Source of the DNA: Ruminococcaceae bacterium R-25
GTDB taxonomy: Bacteria; Bacillota; Clostridia; Saccharofermentanales; Saccharofermentanaceae
Direction of reading: 5' to 3'
NCBI GenBank assembly: GCA_003149065.1
Contig: QGFZ01000003.1
Span: 62,001-126,000, forward strand
DNA length: 64,000 bases
Part shown: positions 40,167-48,374 of the stretch, piece after piece
Layout: each line of letters starts with the position of its first letter
Numbering within the stretch: position 1 is the first letter of the stretch
Program-made: the position numbers and the translations under genes
The notes under the pieces: generated by a model
What the model saw: only the letters and a program-made list of their open reading frames with translations
Databases searched by the model: none
Told to the model about the DNA's origin: nothing

Positions 40167-40190
40167 CATAAGTGAGGGGAAATACTTATG
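40167..40190 (+). promoter_or_regulatory. Start-site hairpin, copy 3
   Basis: CATAAGT (40167-40173) pairs perfectly with ACTTATG (40184-40190), enclosing GAGGGGAAA. The T-G wobble of copies 1 and 2 is a T-A pair here. Confidence 0.65.
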
Positions 40191-40673
40191 AAGAAATGTC
40201 CTGTATGCAAAACCAAATTATATGATGGCGACAAACAGTGCTGCACGTGCAACTATGTGTTTCCACCGGAAAGACCAACCAGCAAGCTATGTCTGGCCGG
40301 GTTTATCTGTGCGTTTGTTCCAAGTGTGGTCTATATTTACCATATAAGTTCATCTATGACTATTAACCCGGTTACTTTAACCTTAGGTTGGATCGGATTG
40401 GCCTTAGCTTTTATTCTGTCAATAATCGGCATGATACGCGGTAAGAAAAAGAAGATCGCATATGGAATAGCCGGAGTTACGATAGCGTTAGTAGAGCTCA
40501 TTCCCTGGTTTCTTATATCATGTTTAGCATGGTCATTTTCTTCGTCTAAAGTTTATGATTATTCTCTGGAACGTGATCCCTATATGACCACCACCGGAAT
40601 GACCAGCGTGGTTCAGGAATACATCGAAGAAGAGAACGCCTCAGAGTCAGAGACTATGTCTGATGACATGTGA
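40188..40673 (+). CDS. Small zinc-ribbon membrane protein
   Basis: A 161-residue protein: zinc ribbon (CPVCKTKLYDGDKQCCTCN), then PERPTSKLCLAGFICAFVPS, closely matching PEKRPFSKAGVAGFICSLSA in the upstream fusion, and three DUF4190-like helices (~30-120). The tail is acidic and probably outward. It equals the N-terminal half of its neighbour without the binding domain. It shares the conserved hairpin that encloses the ribosome site. Function unknown. It is the last gene of the trio; a bidirectional terminator follows. Confidence 0.75.
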   Translation: MKKCPVCKTKLYDGDKQCCTCNYVFPPERPTSKLCLAGFICAFVPSVVYIYHISSSMTINPVTLTLGWIGLALAFILSIIGMIRGKKKKIAYGIAGVTIALVELIPWFLISCLAWSFSSSKVYDYSLERDPYMTTTGMTSVVQEYIEEENASESETMSDDM

Positions 40674-40737
40674 TCACAACCCATGAGAGCCCGCCCCGGT
40701 CGACGATGCCTCAAGGGTAACTTGGTTTATTGCTTGA

Positions 40738-40768
40738 AAAAGGGCTGCCTCGTTGAGACAGCCCTTTG
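40738..40768. terminator. Bidirectional terminator, GGGCTGCCTC family
   Basis: AAAGGGCTGCCTC, loop GTT, GAGACAGCCCTTT: near-perfect stem with A runs on the left and T on the right, so it serves both the zinc-ribbon trio and the convergent pnt operon. Confidence 0.85.
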
Positions 40769-40789
40769 TGTTTGATTTTGTTGTAAGTA

Positions 40790-42181
40790 TCAGTTTTCGA
40801 ACTCGACAACGAGCTGGGAAACTGTCTGCTTTGCATCGCCGTAGATCATGACGGTGTTGTCCATCGTGAAGAGCGGGTTCTCGATGCCGGAGAAGCCTGT
40901 ACCCTGACCACGCTTGAGGACGAATACCGTGCGTGCCTCGTAAGCGTTTACGATAGGCATACCGTAGAGCGGTGATGACTCATCGTTGATTGCTGCAGGG
41001 TTAACAACGTCGTTAGCGCCGATGACGATAGCGATGTCTGTGTTAGGCATCTGAGGGTTCATTTCGTCAGCTGTCTTGAGCTGCTCGTAAGGAACGTTAG
41101 CCTCAGCTAAGAGTACGTTCATGTGACCCGGCATACGTCCTGCAACGGGGTGGATGGCGAAGTTGACTTCGCAGCCGTTCTCTTCCAAAACGTCGCAGAG
41201 CTCCTTAACAGCGTGCTGAGCCTGAGCGACAGCCATTCCGTAACCGGGTATGAATACAACGCTCTTTGCAGCTTCGAGGATAAGGAATGCGTCCTCAACA
41301 GACATGGACTTGGGTTCCTTGTGCTCGCCAGCTACTGCTGAAGCCTTCTTCTTCGTTGTCTTGAAGAGGAGGGAAGCAAATGTCTTGTTCATAGCCTTGC
41401 ACATGATGAGTGTAAGGATGACGCCTGAAGCACCTACGAGGCAGCCGGATACGATGAGTACCGTGTTGCCGATAGGGAATCCTGCAAATGCTGCAGCAAG
41501 ACCGGAGAGTGCGTTAAGGAAAGAAATGATAACCGGCATATCGCCGCCGCCGATCGTGATAACGAGGGTAACGCCTAATACCAGTGAAGCAATCGTTGTG
41601 ATGATAACGCCTGCGAGACCTAAACCGCCGTCAGGTGAGATGCAGAGGAAAAGGATTCCCATAGCAGCGATAACGAGGATGCCTGCGTTGATGAAGTTCT
41701 TGCCGGGAATGCTGATATTCTTCTTGAACATCTTAAGGCCTGCGAGCTTGCCCCAAGCGATGAGTGAACCTGTGAAAGCAACAGCACCGATGAGGATCGT
41801 AAGGCCCAGTGTGAGTGCTGTGAAAGCGTCCTCAGTAACACCTGCTGTGTACTGGGAGATAGCAACGAGCATTGAAGAGAGACCGCCGAAGCCGTTAAAG
41901 AGAGCAACGAGCTGGGGCATTCCGGTCATCTCGACCTTCTTAGCCCAGATGAAGCCTACAACGCTTCCGCCTGCGATAGCAAGAACGATGAGGAGGTATG
42001 ACAGCCATCCGCCATCGATAACGTCCTGTGAGATAAGGACGGATACAACTGCGATAAGCATACCGACTGAGGAGTAGAGGTTACCCTTACGTGCGGTATC
42101 TGCTTTTCCGAGTTTCTTGATGCCCATGATGAAGAGGACACAAGAAATCATGTAAAGGATTATGCAAATATAATCACTCAT
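40790..42181 (-). CDS. pntB: NAD(P) transhydrogenase subunit beta
   Basis: A 463-residue subunit that carries proton-channel helices (N-terminal ~275 residues, about nine helices) and the NADP(H)-binding domain III. Domain III shows the family landmarks VVFIPGYGMAVAQAQHAVKE, FAIHPVAGRMPGHMNVLLAE, IGANDVVNPAA and the end VLKRGQGTGFSGIENPLF. It couples hydride transfer between NADH and NADP to proton movement, giving NADPH. It overlaps the small alpha-2 gene by four bases. Length is standard for a split-type enzyme. Confidence 0.95.
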   Translation of the reverse strand: MSDYICIILYMISCVLFIMGIKKLGKADTARKGNLYSSVGMLIAVVSVLISQDVIDGGWLSYLLIVLAIAGGSVVGFIWAKKVEMTGMPQLVALFNGFGGLSSMLVAISQYTAGVTEDAFTALTLGLTILIGAVAFTGSLIAWGKLAGLKMFKKNISIPGKNFINAGILVIAAMGILFLCISPDGGLGLAGVIITTIASLVLGVTLVITIGGGDMPVIISFLNALSGLAAAFAGFPIGNTVLIVSGCLVGASGVILTLIMCKAMNKTFASLLFKTTKKKASAVAGEHKEPKSMSVEDAFLILEAAKSVVFIPGYGMAVAQAQHAVKELCDVLEENGCEVNFAIHPVAGRMPGHMNVLLAEANVPYEQLKTADEMNPQMPNTDIAIVIGANDVVNPAAINDESSPLYGMPIVNAYEARTVFVLKRGQGTGFSGIENPLFTMDNTVMIYGDAKQTVSQLVVEFEN

Positions 42182-42492
42182 TTCTTAGGAGCCTCCTTCT
42201 TCTTGAACATTGCGAGCATTCTGTCGGTTACGAAATATCCGCCGATAACGTTGACTGTTGCAAAGAATATAGCGACTGTTCCGAGAATGATTCCGAAAAC
42301 GTGGTTGCCTGAAGCGTTGATAGCGCAGGCAGCGATAGCACCTACGATAGTGATGCCGGAGATAGCGTTCGTACCGCTCATGAGAGGGGTATGGAGCTGT
42401 GAAGGGACCTTCGAGATAAGCTCAACGCCAAGGTAAGCGGCGATGATGAATACGAAGATCAAGAGCATAATTACATCTGTGGAAATTTCCAT
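42178..42492 (-). CDS. pntA2: NAD(P) transhydrogenase subunit alpha part 2
   Basis: A 104-residue membrane subunit (domain II, alpha side): three helices with the family sequence VELISKVPSQLHTPLMSGTN followed by AISGITIVGAI. In E. coli it is the C-terminal part of PntA; here it is separate, as in Rhodospirillum and many anaerobes. It lies between pntA1 (three-base gap) and pntB (four-base overlap). GGAGGCTT-like bases precede the start. The pntA2 name follows use for split enzymes. Confidence 0.93.
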   Translation of the reverse strand: MEISTDVIMLLIFVFIIAAYLGVELISKVPSQLHTPLMSGTNAISGITIVGAIAACAINASGNHVFGIILGTVAIFFATVNVIGGYFVTDRMLAMFKKKEAPKK

Positions 42493-42495
42493 TTA

Positions 42496-43623
42496 TTAAG
42501 CCTCCTTAAATCTTTCGTGGATGATGGCTCCGCCCTGTGTGAGGAGGCAACCCTTCATGATCTCGTCAGTGAGCTTAACTTCGAATTCCTTTGTCTCCTT
42601 GTTGTAGAAGTGTGTAAGGAAAGCGGAGATGTTGCCTGAGAGCATCTTTGAAGCGTCCCAGGGTACCTGGCGCTGGAGTTCGTCACCGGGGAGAATGATT
42701 ACGCCGTTATCGGTAACGACTTCCTTAGTCGGATCTGAACCTTCAACGTTGCCGCCTGTGGAAACAGCCATATCAACGATGATGGCGCCGGACTGCATTC
42801 TGTCGATGACGTCCTTCTTGATGAGGACAGGTGCCTTGCGGCCGAAGACCTTAGCGGTCGTGATAACGATATTAGCTTTTTCGCAGACCTTAGCCTGAGC
42901 TTCCTGCTGCTTGGCGATCTGCTCGGGTGTGAGCTCTTTTGCGTAGCCCTGAGCGGTCTGGCCCATCTCGCCTAAGTCGATCTTGACGAAGTTAGCGCCC
43001 AAAGACTTAACCTGCTCTTCAACTACCGGTCTTGTATCGAAAGCGTCTACACGTGCACCGAGTCTCTTCGCAGTAGCGATAGCCTGGAGACCTGCAACGC
43101 CGACGCCGATAACGAATACTCTTGCAGGATTGATAGTTCCTGCAGGTGTAACCATCATCGGGAGGATCTTGGGCATACGTGCTGCAGCATTGAGAACTGC
43201 AACATAGCCTGCGAGTGATGTCTGTGAAGACTGAACGTCCATCTTCTGAGCGAGGGTCGTTCTGGGGATCATCTCGAGAGATACTGCCTGAATGTTGTTC
43301 TTGGCAAATCCGTTAAGGAGTTCCTTCTCATTGAAGGGATCAAGGAAGCTGATGTGAACCGTATCAGGGTTCATTCCGTCAGCAGAATCGGGCTTGAGGA
43401 TCCTGACAACAATCTCGGCATCCTTCAGACCATCTTTTTCATCAGCGATGATCTTTGCGCCTGCTTGTTCGTAATCCGCATCTTTAAATCCACTCTTAAG
43501 ACCTGCGCCGCTTACGACCGTGAACTCAAAGCCCATTCCTGTGAGCTTCTTGATGTCATCGGGGATAACGGCAACACGAGTCTCGGCAGGCAGACTTTCT
43601 TTGCATACCAGAACTTTCTTCAT
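42496..43623 (-). CDS. pntA1: NAD(P) transhydrogenase subunit alpha part 1
   Basis: A 375-residue soluble NAD(H)-binding domain I subunit. It begins KKVLVCKESLPAETRVAVIP, as in alanine dehydrogenase/PntA proteins. The Rossmann motif is FVIGVGVAGLQAIATAKRLG and is followed by ARVDAFDTRP; the QSSQTSLAGY loop is also conserved. It releases NADH/NAD near domain III of PntB. AGAGGTG lies seven bases before the ATG at 43623. First gene of a pntA1-pntA2-pntB operon. The next upstream gene ends at its own terminator. Confidence 0.95.
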   Translation of the reverse strand: MKKVLVCKESLPAETRVAVIPDDIKKLTGMGFEFTVVSGAGLKSGFKDADYEQAGAKIIADEKDGLKDAEIVVRILKPDSADGMNPDTVHISFLDPFNEKELLNGFAKNNIQAVSLEMIPRTTLAQKMDVQSSQTSLAGYVAVLNAAARMPKILPMMVTPAGTINPARVFVIGVGVAGLQAIATAKRLGARVDAFDTRPVVEEQVKSLGANFVKIDLGEMGQTAQGYAKELTPEQIAKQQEAQAKVCEKANIVITTAKVFGRKAPVLIKKDVIDRMQSGAIIVDMAVSTGGNVEGSDPTKEVVTDNGVIILPGDELQRQVPWDASKMLSGNISAFLTHFYNKETKEFEVKLTDEIMKGCLLTQGGAIIHERFKEA

Positions 43624-43689
43624 TTGCACACCTCTTAATGACTTGATTGTTCGAGATATAAATAATCTCTAACTTTCAAAGTATAAAAC

Positions 43690-43720
43690 AAAGCCCCGCC
43701 GATTAAAAGGGCGGGGCTTT
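43690..43720 (-). terminator. Intrinsic terminator upstream of the pnt operon
   Basis: AAAGCCCCGCC pairs perfectly (11 bp) with GGCGGGGCTTT. On the minus strand GTTTT follows, so it ends the unknown membrane-protein gene at 43765. Confidence 0.85.
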
Positions 43721-43764
43721 AGTTAATTAAAATTTTATTTTCTGAATGATTTATGCCGAGTTTT

Positions 43765-45243
43765 TTATTTGAAATACTCTTTCACGAAATCATCGTAGCC
43801 CTCTTCGATATCCTTCGTTAAGTGCTTGAAGTCGCGCTCATCCATCTTTGTGATCTCTGTGAAACGGCCGGGAACGTTCGGTGCCGGATCGTGTCTGTCG
43901 ACAGTGACCGTCAGCTCGAGGTCCTTGATGTTGGGAACTGACTCGCCTTCAGAGATGACCTTTGCGAGCACGAAAATGTACCTGTCGCCCTTCCTCTTGA
44001 GGTTGCCCTTGATGGAATAATTGTCGCCGTCATCATCGTACTTGGTGCTGAAATCACCGGTTCTCTTGTCCCATTCGATCCTGATCTCGCGCGTATTCTC
44101 AGTGGTCTTATTTTTTCTTACGCGTGTCTCGGTGAACTCGATCTCAGCGTCGTAACGTCTGCCACTGTCCTCTTTTACCGTATATTCGATGGAATAAGAT
44201 CTGTTCCTTGCCTTATCCTCGCACTCGAAGCTGATCTCCTTAGCCTTAGCCAGGTTCTTGCCCAAAACGAGGGAAGCTTCATATTCCATCTTTTCAATCT
44301 CGAGCTCGAAATCGAGCTGGGCAAGTCTTCTTCCGGACTTTGTAACATAGAAATCGATGCTGATGTCGATCTCGGAATCCTCGATCTTGTCGATGTTGTC
44401 TTCTATCTGGTCGAGTGCATCGAAAAACTTGTCTACGTAAGCATCCGGGTCGTCTCTGTAAGAACCGTTGGAAGCAACGCGGAGCAGAAGCTTCTCGAGA
44501 TCCTTGTCGTTATTTGCATATTCGATCATGTCCTCAATGATCTGAGCTAAAGCGTCCTCATCAACAGAGACAGTAACTACTGTGCAGGGGATCTTATCGC
44601 CGCCGACAGTGATCGTCTTGGAAGACTTCTTAACATCGGAATACTTTGTCAGCTTCTCGATGAAGATCTGTCTGTATTTGTTGCTCATATTAATGACATC
44701 GCGCTCAAGGTTCTTGTCGTTCTTAACGGTGTCCTTCATGTTGAGGAAGTAATCGAACTGGTCGTCATCCAAAGAGAACTCGGTCTCTTCATCCGGATCG
44801 AAAATAGATCCCGGGAGGTTCTTAGCGAGCTTTTTGAGGTTTACGCCGTAAGAACCGTCAACGATCGGAGCAGCGCTGAAAGCGATCTTATCCTGGTTAT
44901 AAATGACCTTTGCCTGAAGGACCTTGTCCTTATCTTCGGTAAAAGTCAGTTCACCGGCGCCCTTGAACTTGCTTGCGTCAGTGTAAAGCTTTCCCTGAAC
45001 CGTAATGTCTTCCTTAGCGAACTTGTCGAGATTAGCTGAAACAGCGATCGAACCGCCGTTTGCGACATCTTCAGCCACGCTGACCGCCTCGATCCTCTTT
45101 GCATCTGCGATCGTATTAGCCGCAGCCCTTAAGATCAATGCCTTCGGTGTGTTTGAGATTGCTATCGAGATAATGATCAAAGCGAGAAGTGCGGCCGCTC
45201 CGACAGAACCGCCGATTATAAGGATCTTCTTATTCTTCTCCAT
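43765..45243 (-). CDS. Single-pass anchored protein of unknown function
   Basis: A 492-residue protein with one N-terminal helix (ILIIGGSVGAAALLALIIIS) and a long outer domain rich in charged beta strands (VQGKLYTDASKFKGAGELTF, ITVGGDKIPCTVVTVSVDED, RRYDAEIEFTETRVRKNKTT). Only one cysteine pair is plausible. The pattern of paired strands and helices recalls lipoprotein LolA/LppX-like half-barrels, but I cannot assign it. I start at 45243, where GGAGGGG is seven bases upstream; a 51-codon extension further upstream lies in repeat DNA. Monocistronic, with a terminator. Confidence 0.7.
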   Translation of the reverse strand: MEKNKKILIIGGSVGAAALLALIIISIAISNTPKALILRAAANTIADAKRIEAVSVAEDVANGGSIAVSANLDKFAKEDITVQGKLYTDASKFKGAGELTFTEDKDKVLQAKVIYNQDKIAFSAAPIVDGSYGVNLKKLAKNLPGSIFDPDEETEFSLDDDQFDYFLNMKDTVKNDKNLERDVINMSNKYRQIFIEKLTKYSDVKKSSKTITVGGDKIPCTVVTVSVDEDALAQIIEDMIEYANNDKDLEKLLLRVASNGSYRDDPDAYVDKFFDALDQIEDNIDKIEDSEIDISIDFYVTKSGRRLAQLDFELEIEKMEYEASLVLGKNLAKAKEISFECEDKARNRSYSIEYTVKEDSGRRYDAEIEFTETRVRKNKTTENTREIRIEWDKRTGDFSTKYDDDGDNYSIKGNLKRKGDRYIFVLAKVISEGESVPNIKDLELTVTVDRHDPAPNVPGRFTEITKMDERDFKHLTKDIEEGYDDFVKEYFK

Positions 45244-45279
45244 GGAAAAGCCCCTCCATAAATCCAAAAGTAAAAAAAT

Positions 45280-45445
45280 TATAACACGATATCGAGCAAC
45301 TTGCTTGAGGGAGCAAGTGATTGGCAAAACGGCGCTTGCGCCGGGAGTGCCAAGAACGAGCTTACTCATAAGCAAGGGATGCGAGATGAGTGGCATGTCC
45401 GAGCGCAGCGAGGAGCCTATAACACGATATCGAGCAACTTGCTTG
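45280..45445. repeat. 28-bp exact direct repeats flanking a hairpin-rich block
   Basis: Identical 28-bp units, starting TATAACACGATATCG and ending AACTTGCTTG, lie at 45280-45307 and 45418-45445 (138-bp period). Between them are stems CTTGCT/AGCAAG, TTGGCA/TGCCAA enclosing CGGCGC/GCGCCG, and GC-rich GAGCGCAGCGAGGAG. Confidence 0.75.
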
Positions 45446-45527
45446 CAAGGACTTCGTAATAACCGCCAGGACCACTATCTCCGGAAGCATAGTTCGTTGT
45501 TGTTTTTTTCATGGTTTTTCAGAGATA

Positions 45528-45777
45528 TTTTGTCGGCTTTTTTCAAATTTTGTCGGTTCCGGGCCGGTTTTGTCGGTTTTTCAGCGTTAACTTGCCGGCA
45601 ATCCGTTGCAGATTTCGTCCTTTTTGTCGGTTGCATATAAAAGCCAACGTGTCCGACAAAAGTCTTGAAAGCACGCATCGAAAACCGACAAGAAATTCAT
45701 CGTAACGACAAGGAATCTGCAAATTGTCATCAATTTCTTTTAAGAACCGACACCAGAGCCTGCAAACGCCGACAAAA
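45528..45777. repeat. Inverted array of TTTTGTCGG / CCGACAAAA words
   Basis: TTTTGTCGG at 45528, 45548, 45568 and 45622; CCGACA(A) at 45653, 45685, 45747 and 45769. The orientation flips once near 45641. The first three are 20 bases apart. The same word appears three times at 15451. The rest of 45244-46056 shows no gene. Confidence 0.7.
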
Positions 45778-45964
45778 AACCTACAACGAACTATATATTT
45801 ACGAAAAGTGCCTTTTCAGGCACCCGGGGCAGGGGGAGGGGATCGGCCGAACAGCGGCCGGAACTGAATTTGGCGGGAAAAACGGGCAAAACGAGGCGTT
45901 TTTTCGAACAAAAAATGGTGCTTTCCGGCCTTATTTGGGCTTGTCAAGAGTCTGTAACTTGAAA

Positions 45965-45979
45965 ACACGTGTTTATAAT
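45965..45979 (+). promoter_or_regulatory. -10 box with ACACGTGT palindrome
   Basis: ACACGTGT (45965-45972) one base before TATAAT (45974-45979). No -35 at normal spacing (TTGTCA at 45941 is too far). It parallels the site at 28048. Confidence 0.4.
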
Positions 45980-46056
45980 ATTAATATTTAGTATGGGCGT
46001 TCTTCGGAAGGGCAGGCTCGGCAGAGCCTGGAGGAAAGCTCAAAAGGCGGGTTGTT

Positions 46057-46866
46057 ATGACCGAGAATAAAACTGAAGATAAAACTGAAATAAACAATGG
46101 GCACGAGCCCAATATAAAGACCAGATATGAATTCCTGATTGCAGGACTTGTTGTCGTGGTTTTATGCATAGTTGCTTTTGCGACATTCAGGATCACAAGT
46201 TTCATCAATGGAGCGCAGGTTACGGATAACACCGTGCCTTCTCTTGATATGACTGACGGTACGGTGCTGATCGATGTCGAGATCAAGGATTCTGAATCGT
46301 ACCAGACGGGCGAGGCATCGGATCCTTCATCGTCTGACAGCGAAGAAGCTACACCGTCCCTGAGTGAACATGATGATATTACGGTTTTCATCACCACTGA
46401 AGAGGGCGATGATTTCTATAAGTGCAAGGAAGGCAGACTTAAGCTTTACGAAGCACCTAAGGAGACGGACGATGAGAGGCCGGCTCTTATGGATACGGTT
46501 ACCTTCCGCGTTTTAGGCTTTTCGAGAGACGGATGGGCAGCGATCGTTTTCGGCGGTTCCAGGTACTATGTAAAGAGTTCCGATATCGTTAAGACGGAGG
46601 CGCCGGAGAAGGTGCCGGATTATGTTGCGCCTGAGGACTCACAGGGCATCAGATTCTTTACGCCGGTCAAGGGCGACGGTCAGTATGTGGCTACGATGAA
46701 TACGGTGGCTTTCAGTCTTCCTGACGTTCAGAGCAGCGGTAACAAGGTCAACCTCAAAGAGGGCGAAGTCGTTACGGTTGTTGCTGTGGGCGGTGACTGG
46801 TACAAGATCGATTATATGAATGCCGAATATTACGTTCTCAGTTATTTAACGCCTAAGGACACTTAA
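46057..46866 (+). CDS. Membrane-anchored protein with SH3-like repeats
   Basis: A 269-residue protein with a 23-residue polar head, one helix (FLIAGLVVVVLCIVAFATF), an acidic low-complexity tether (~75-105: SDPSSSDSEEATPSLSEHDD) and two beta-barrel-like segments of the SH3b kind. The first has KCKEGRLKLYEAPKETDDER and FRVLGFSRDGWAAIVFGGSR; the second has NLKEGEVVTVVAVGGDWYKI followed by DYMNAEYYVLSYL. Such domains bind cell-wall peptides or glycans. AGGCGGG is the only ribosome site. Function unknown. Convergent with the TerB-like gene. Confidence 0.72.
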   Translation: MTENKTEDKTEINNGHEPNIKTRYEFLIAGLVVVVLCIVAFATFRITSFINGAQVTDNTVPSLDMTDGTVLIDVEIKDSESYQTGEASDPSSSDSEEATPSLSEHDDITVFITTEEGDDFYKCKEGRLKLYEAPKETDDERPALMDTVTFRVLGFSRDGWAAIVFGGSRYYVKSSDIVKTEAPEKVPDYVAPEDSQGIRFFTPVKGDGQYVATMNTVAFSLPDVQSSGNKVNLKEGEVVTVVAVGGDWYKIDYMNAEYYVLSYLTPKDT

Positions 46867-46946
46867 GACGACCTGTCTTATACAGGACAAAATCACCGAA
46901 ATAGTTTATAAGAGAAAATCGATATCTCCCCGGAGACAAACGATGA

Positions 46947-47579
46947 TCAGGGGTTGATCTCCTGACCGGGTCCTAAAGCTCTTCCGGACAAGAGGTCTCT
47001 CCAATGCTTGCCCTCAAGCTCGTAGATCATTGATACTGCGGCATTTATCTCGTCGTCAGTGCCTTCGGAATCGACAAATGCCAGGAGTCCTGCAATCCGG
47101 ATCATGTCGGCTTCGATAGACTTCAGGAAATCGCCCGGAGTAGTCAGCACATTTCCGACCTGGCTGTATGTGAAATCAACTGCAGCAAGAGGATAAATGA
47201 AGCTCTCGCACTGGTCGTCGAGCACGCGGGGAAGGACCGCCAAAAGCCCGGAAGTAACGTCTTCGGGAAGGCCCGCGACCGCATCCCAGGTGAGGTCAAC
47301 TTCGCCGTTCGAATCGTTCCTTATGTACTCCAAAAGGTCGCCATGCATCGCAAACAGTCTTATGAAGTCCTGTTCGACAGGCTCGAAAACGCCGTCTGCC
47401 ATTGCAACGCTCAAAAGAACGCCCTGCAGGATCATGTCGAACTGCGCGAGGGTGAGCTCTGCGTTGTAATCGCTTCCTGTGACGTTCTGGAAAACGTCAT
47501 CCATTGCCCTGATGGTAGATTCGGCGTGGTCGTAAGCCAGTGCGGCTTTGTCTAAGATATCCTGTCTGTCGTATTCCAT
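46947..47579 (-). CDS. TerB-like helical protein
   Basis: A 210-residue acidic, all-helical cytoplasmic protein. LLSVAMADGVFEPVEQDFIR (~55) matches the metal-binding loop of TerB domains (ADGxFxxxE), which are tied to tellurite resistance and membrane stress modules. The remainder (MIRIAGLLAFVDSEGTDDEI) repeats a similar pattern, which may mean two TerB-like repeats. The zinc-ribbon gene lies six bases upstream, so they share a transcript. No Shine-Dalgarno is visible, which fits coupled translation. The assignment is moderate. Confidence 0.55.
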   Translation of the reverse strand: MEYDRQDILDKAALAYDHAESTIRAMDDVFQNVTGSDYNAELTLAQFDMILQGVLLSVAMADGVFEPVEQDFIRLFAMHGDLLEYIRNDSNGEVDLTWDAVAGLPEDVTSGLLAVLPRVLDDQCESFIYPLAAVDFTYSQVGNVLTTPGDFLKSIEADMIRIAGLLAFVDSEGTDDEINAAVSMIYELEGKHWRDLLSGRALGPGQEINP

Positions 47580-47585
47580 TTAAAC

Positions 47586-48248
47586 TTAACGTCTTCCCAT
47601 CTTTTCAACTGCATCAGCAAAGTCTTCTGCCTTGCCTGACTGGATAAAGATCTTTACTTTTGAAATCTGTGCGCTGCTTCTCAAAGAAGGAGGGAGCATG
47701 TTTTCATACTCCTTGAGTTCATGGACCACTTTTCCTCTTTTAGTCTGGAGGATACTGTTTTCCTTCTTCAGCTCAATGAGATGGTCCTTCTTGTTATTGA
47801 GGAAAGATACCTCTGCGGCATTGAGCTCATTTCTGATACGGACGGCTCTTACACCGCCAAAGATCAGGAAAAAGGGGATCGAAGCGAGGGACAGCAAATA
47901 GAGTATCGCAGCTAATCCCAGAGATCTTCCGAAAAGACCGGCCAGAAAATAAAAGACCGTGCAGCTTACTGCGGCATAGATCAGGAAGGGCCAGAAGTAC
48001 TTGAAAGCTGCATGCTGCTTAGGGTAAGCCTCGATCGGCCTTGCGATCTGACGGTTGTTTTCTTCAATTTCCGCATCGAGCTTTTCGAGCTTTCTATACT
48101 CGGCGATAAGCTTATCTGCGAAAGCAAGACTTTCTTCTTTTGTCATCTGTGGAATGACAGGTTCGGAAATGTCGTTTTGTGCACCGCATTTGGCACAGAA
48201 AAGGTCATTGGGCAGGAGCTCAGCTCCGCACTTACTGCAGAAAGGCAT
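47586..48248 (-). CDS. Zinc-ribbon membrane protein with coiled coil
   Basis: A 220-residue protein: zinc ribbon (FCSKCGAELLPNDLFCAKCG), a helical coil (~40-75), two helices (YFWPFLIYAAVSCTVFYFLA and LAAILYLLSLASIPFFLIFG), and a C-terminal coiled coil (~140-190; HLIELKKENSILQTKRGKVV). Both ends face the cytoplasm. GGGGGA precedes the ATG. It is upstream of the TerB-like gene with a six-base gap. The plan fits a membrane adaptor that recruits a soluble partner. Confidence 0.72.
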   Translation of the reverse strand: MPFCSKCGAELLPNDLFCAKCGAQNDISEPVIPQMTKEESLAFADKLIAEYRKLEKLDAEIEENNRQIARPIEAYPKQHAAFKYFWPFLIYAAVSCTVFYFLAGLFGRSLGLAAILYLLSLASIPFFLIFGGVRAVRIRNELNAAEVSFLNNKKDHLIELKKENSILQTKRGKVVHELKEYENMLPPSLRSSAQISKVKIFIQSGKAEDFADAVEKMGRR

Positions 48249-48325
48249 AGTCTATCCCCCTTTTTATAAAAATCTTTAACATTATAGCATGAAGCAACCC
48301 ACCGGCGATATATGATAGTGGGATG

Positions 48326-48334
48326 TGGTATAAT
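48326..48334 (+). promoter_or_regulatory. Extended -10 promoter of the SseB-like gene
   Basis: TGGTATAAT, 40 bases before the ATG at 48375. Confidence 0.55.
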
Positions 48335-48374
48335 TCTTTAGTTAAAAACAAAAATAAGGGAGCTTTCGCTGATT

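Noticed and set aside
41250..42077. Plus-strand open frame of 275 codons opposite pntB
   Set aside because: Antisense to a strongly conserved enzyme; low-complexity proline/threonine-rich text typical of shadows.
45005..45640. Plus-strand frame running into the repeat region
   Set aside because: The first part is antisense to the anchored protein gene and the rest crosses direct repeats and GTCGG words; no ribosome site.
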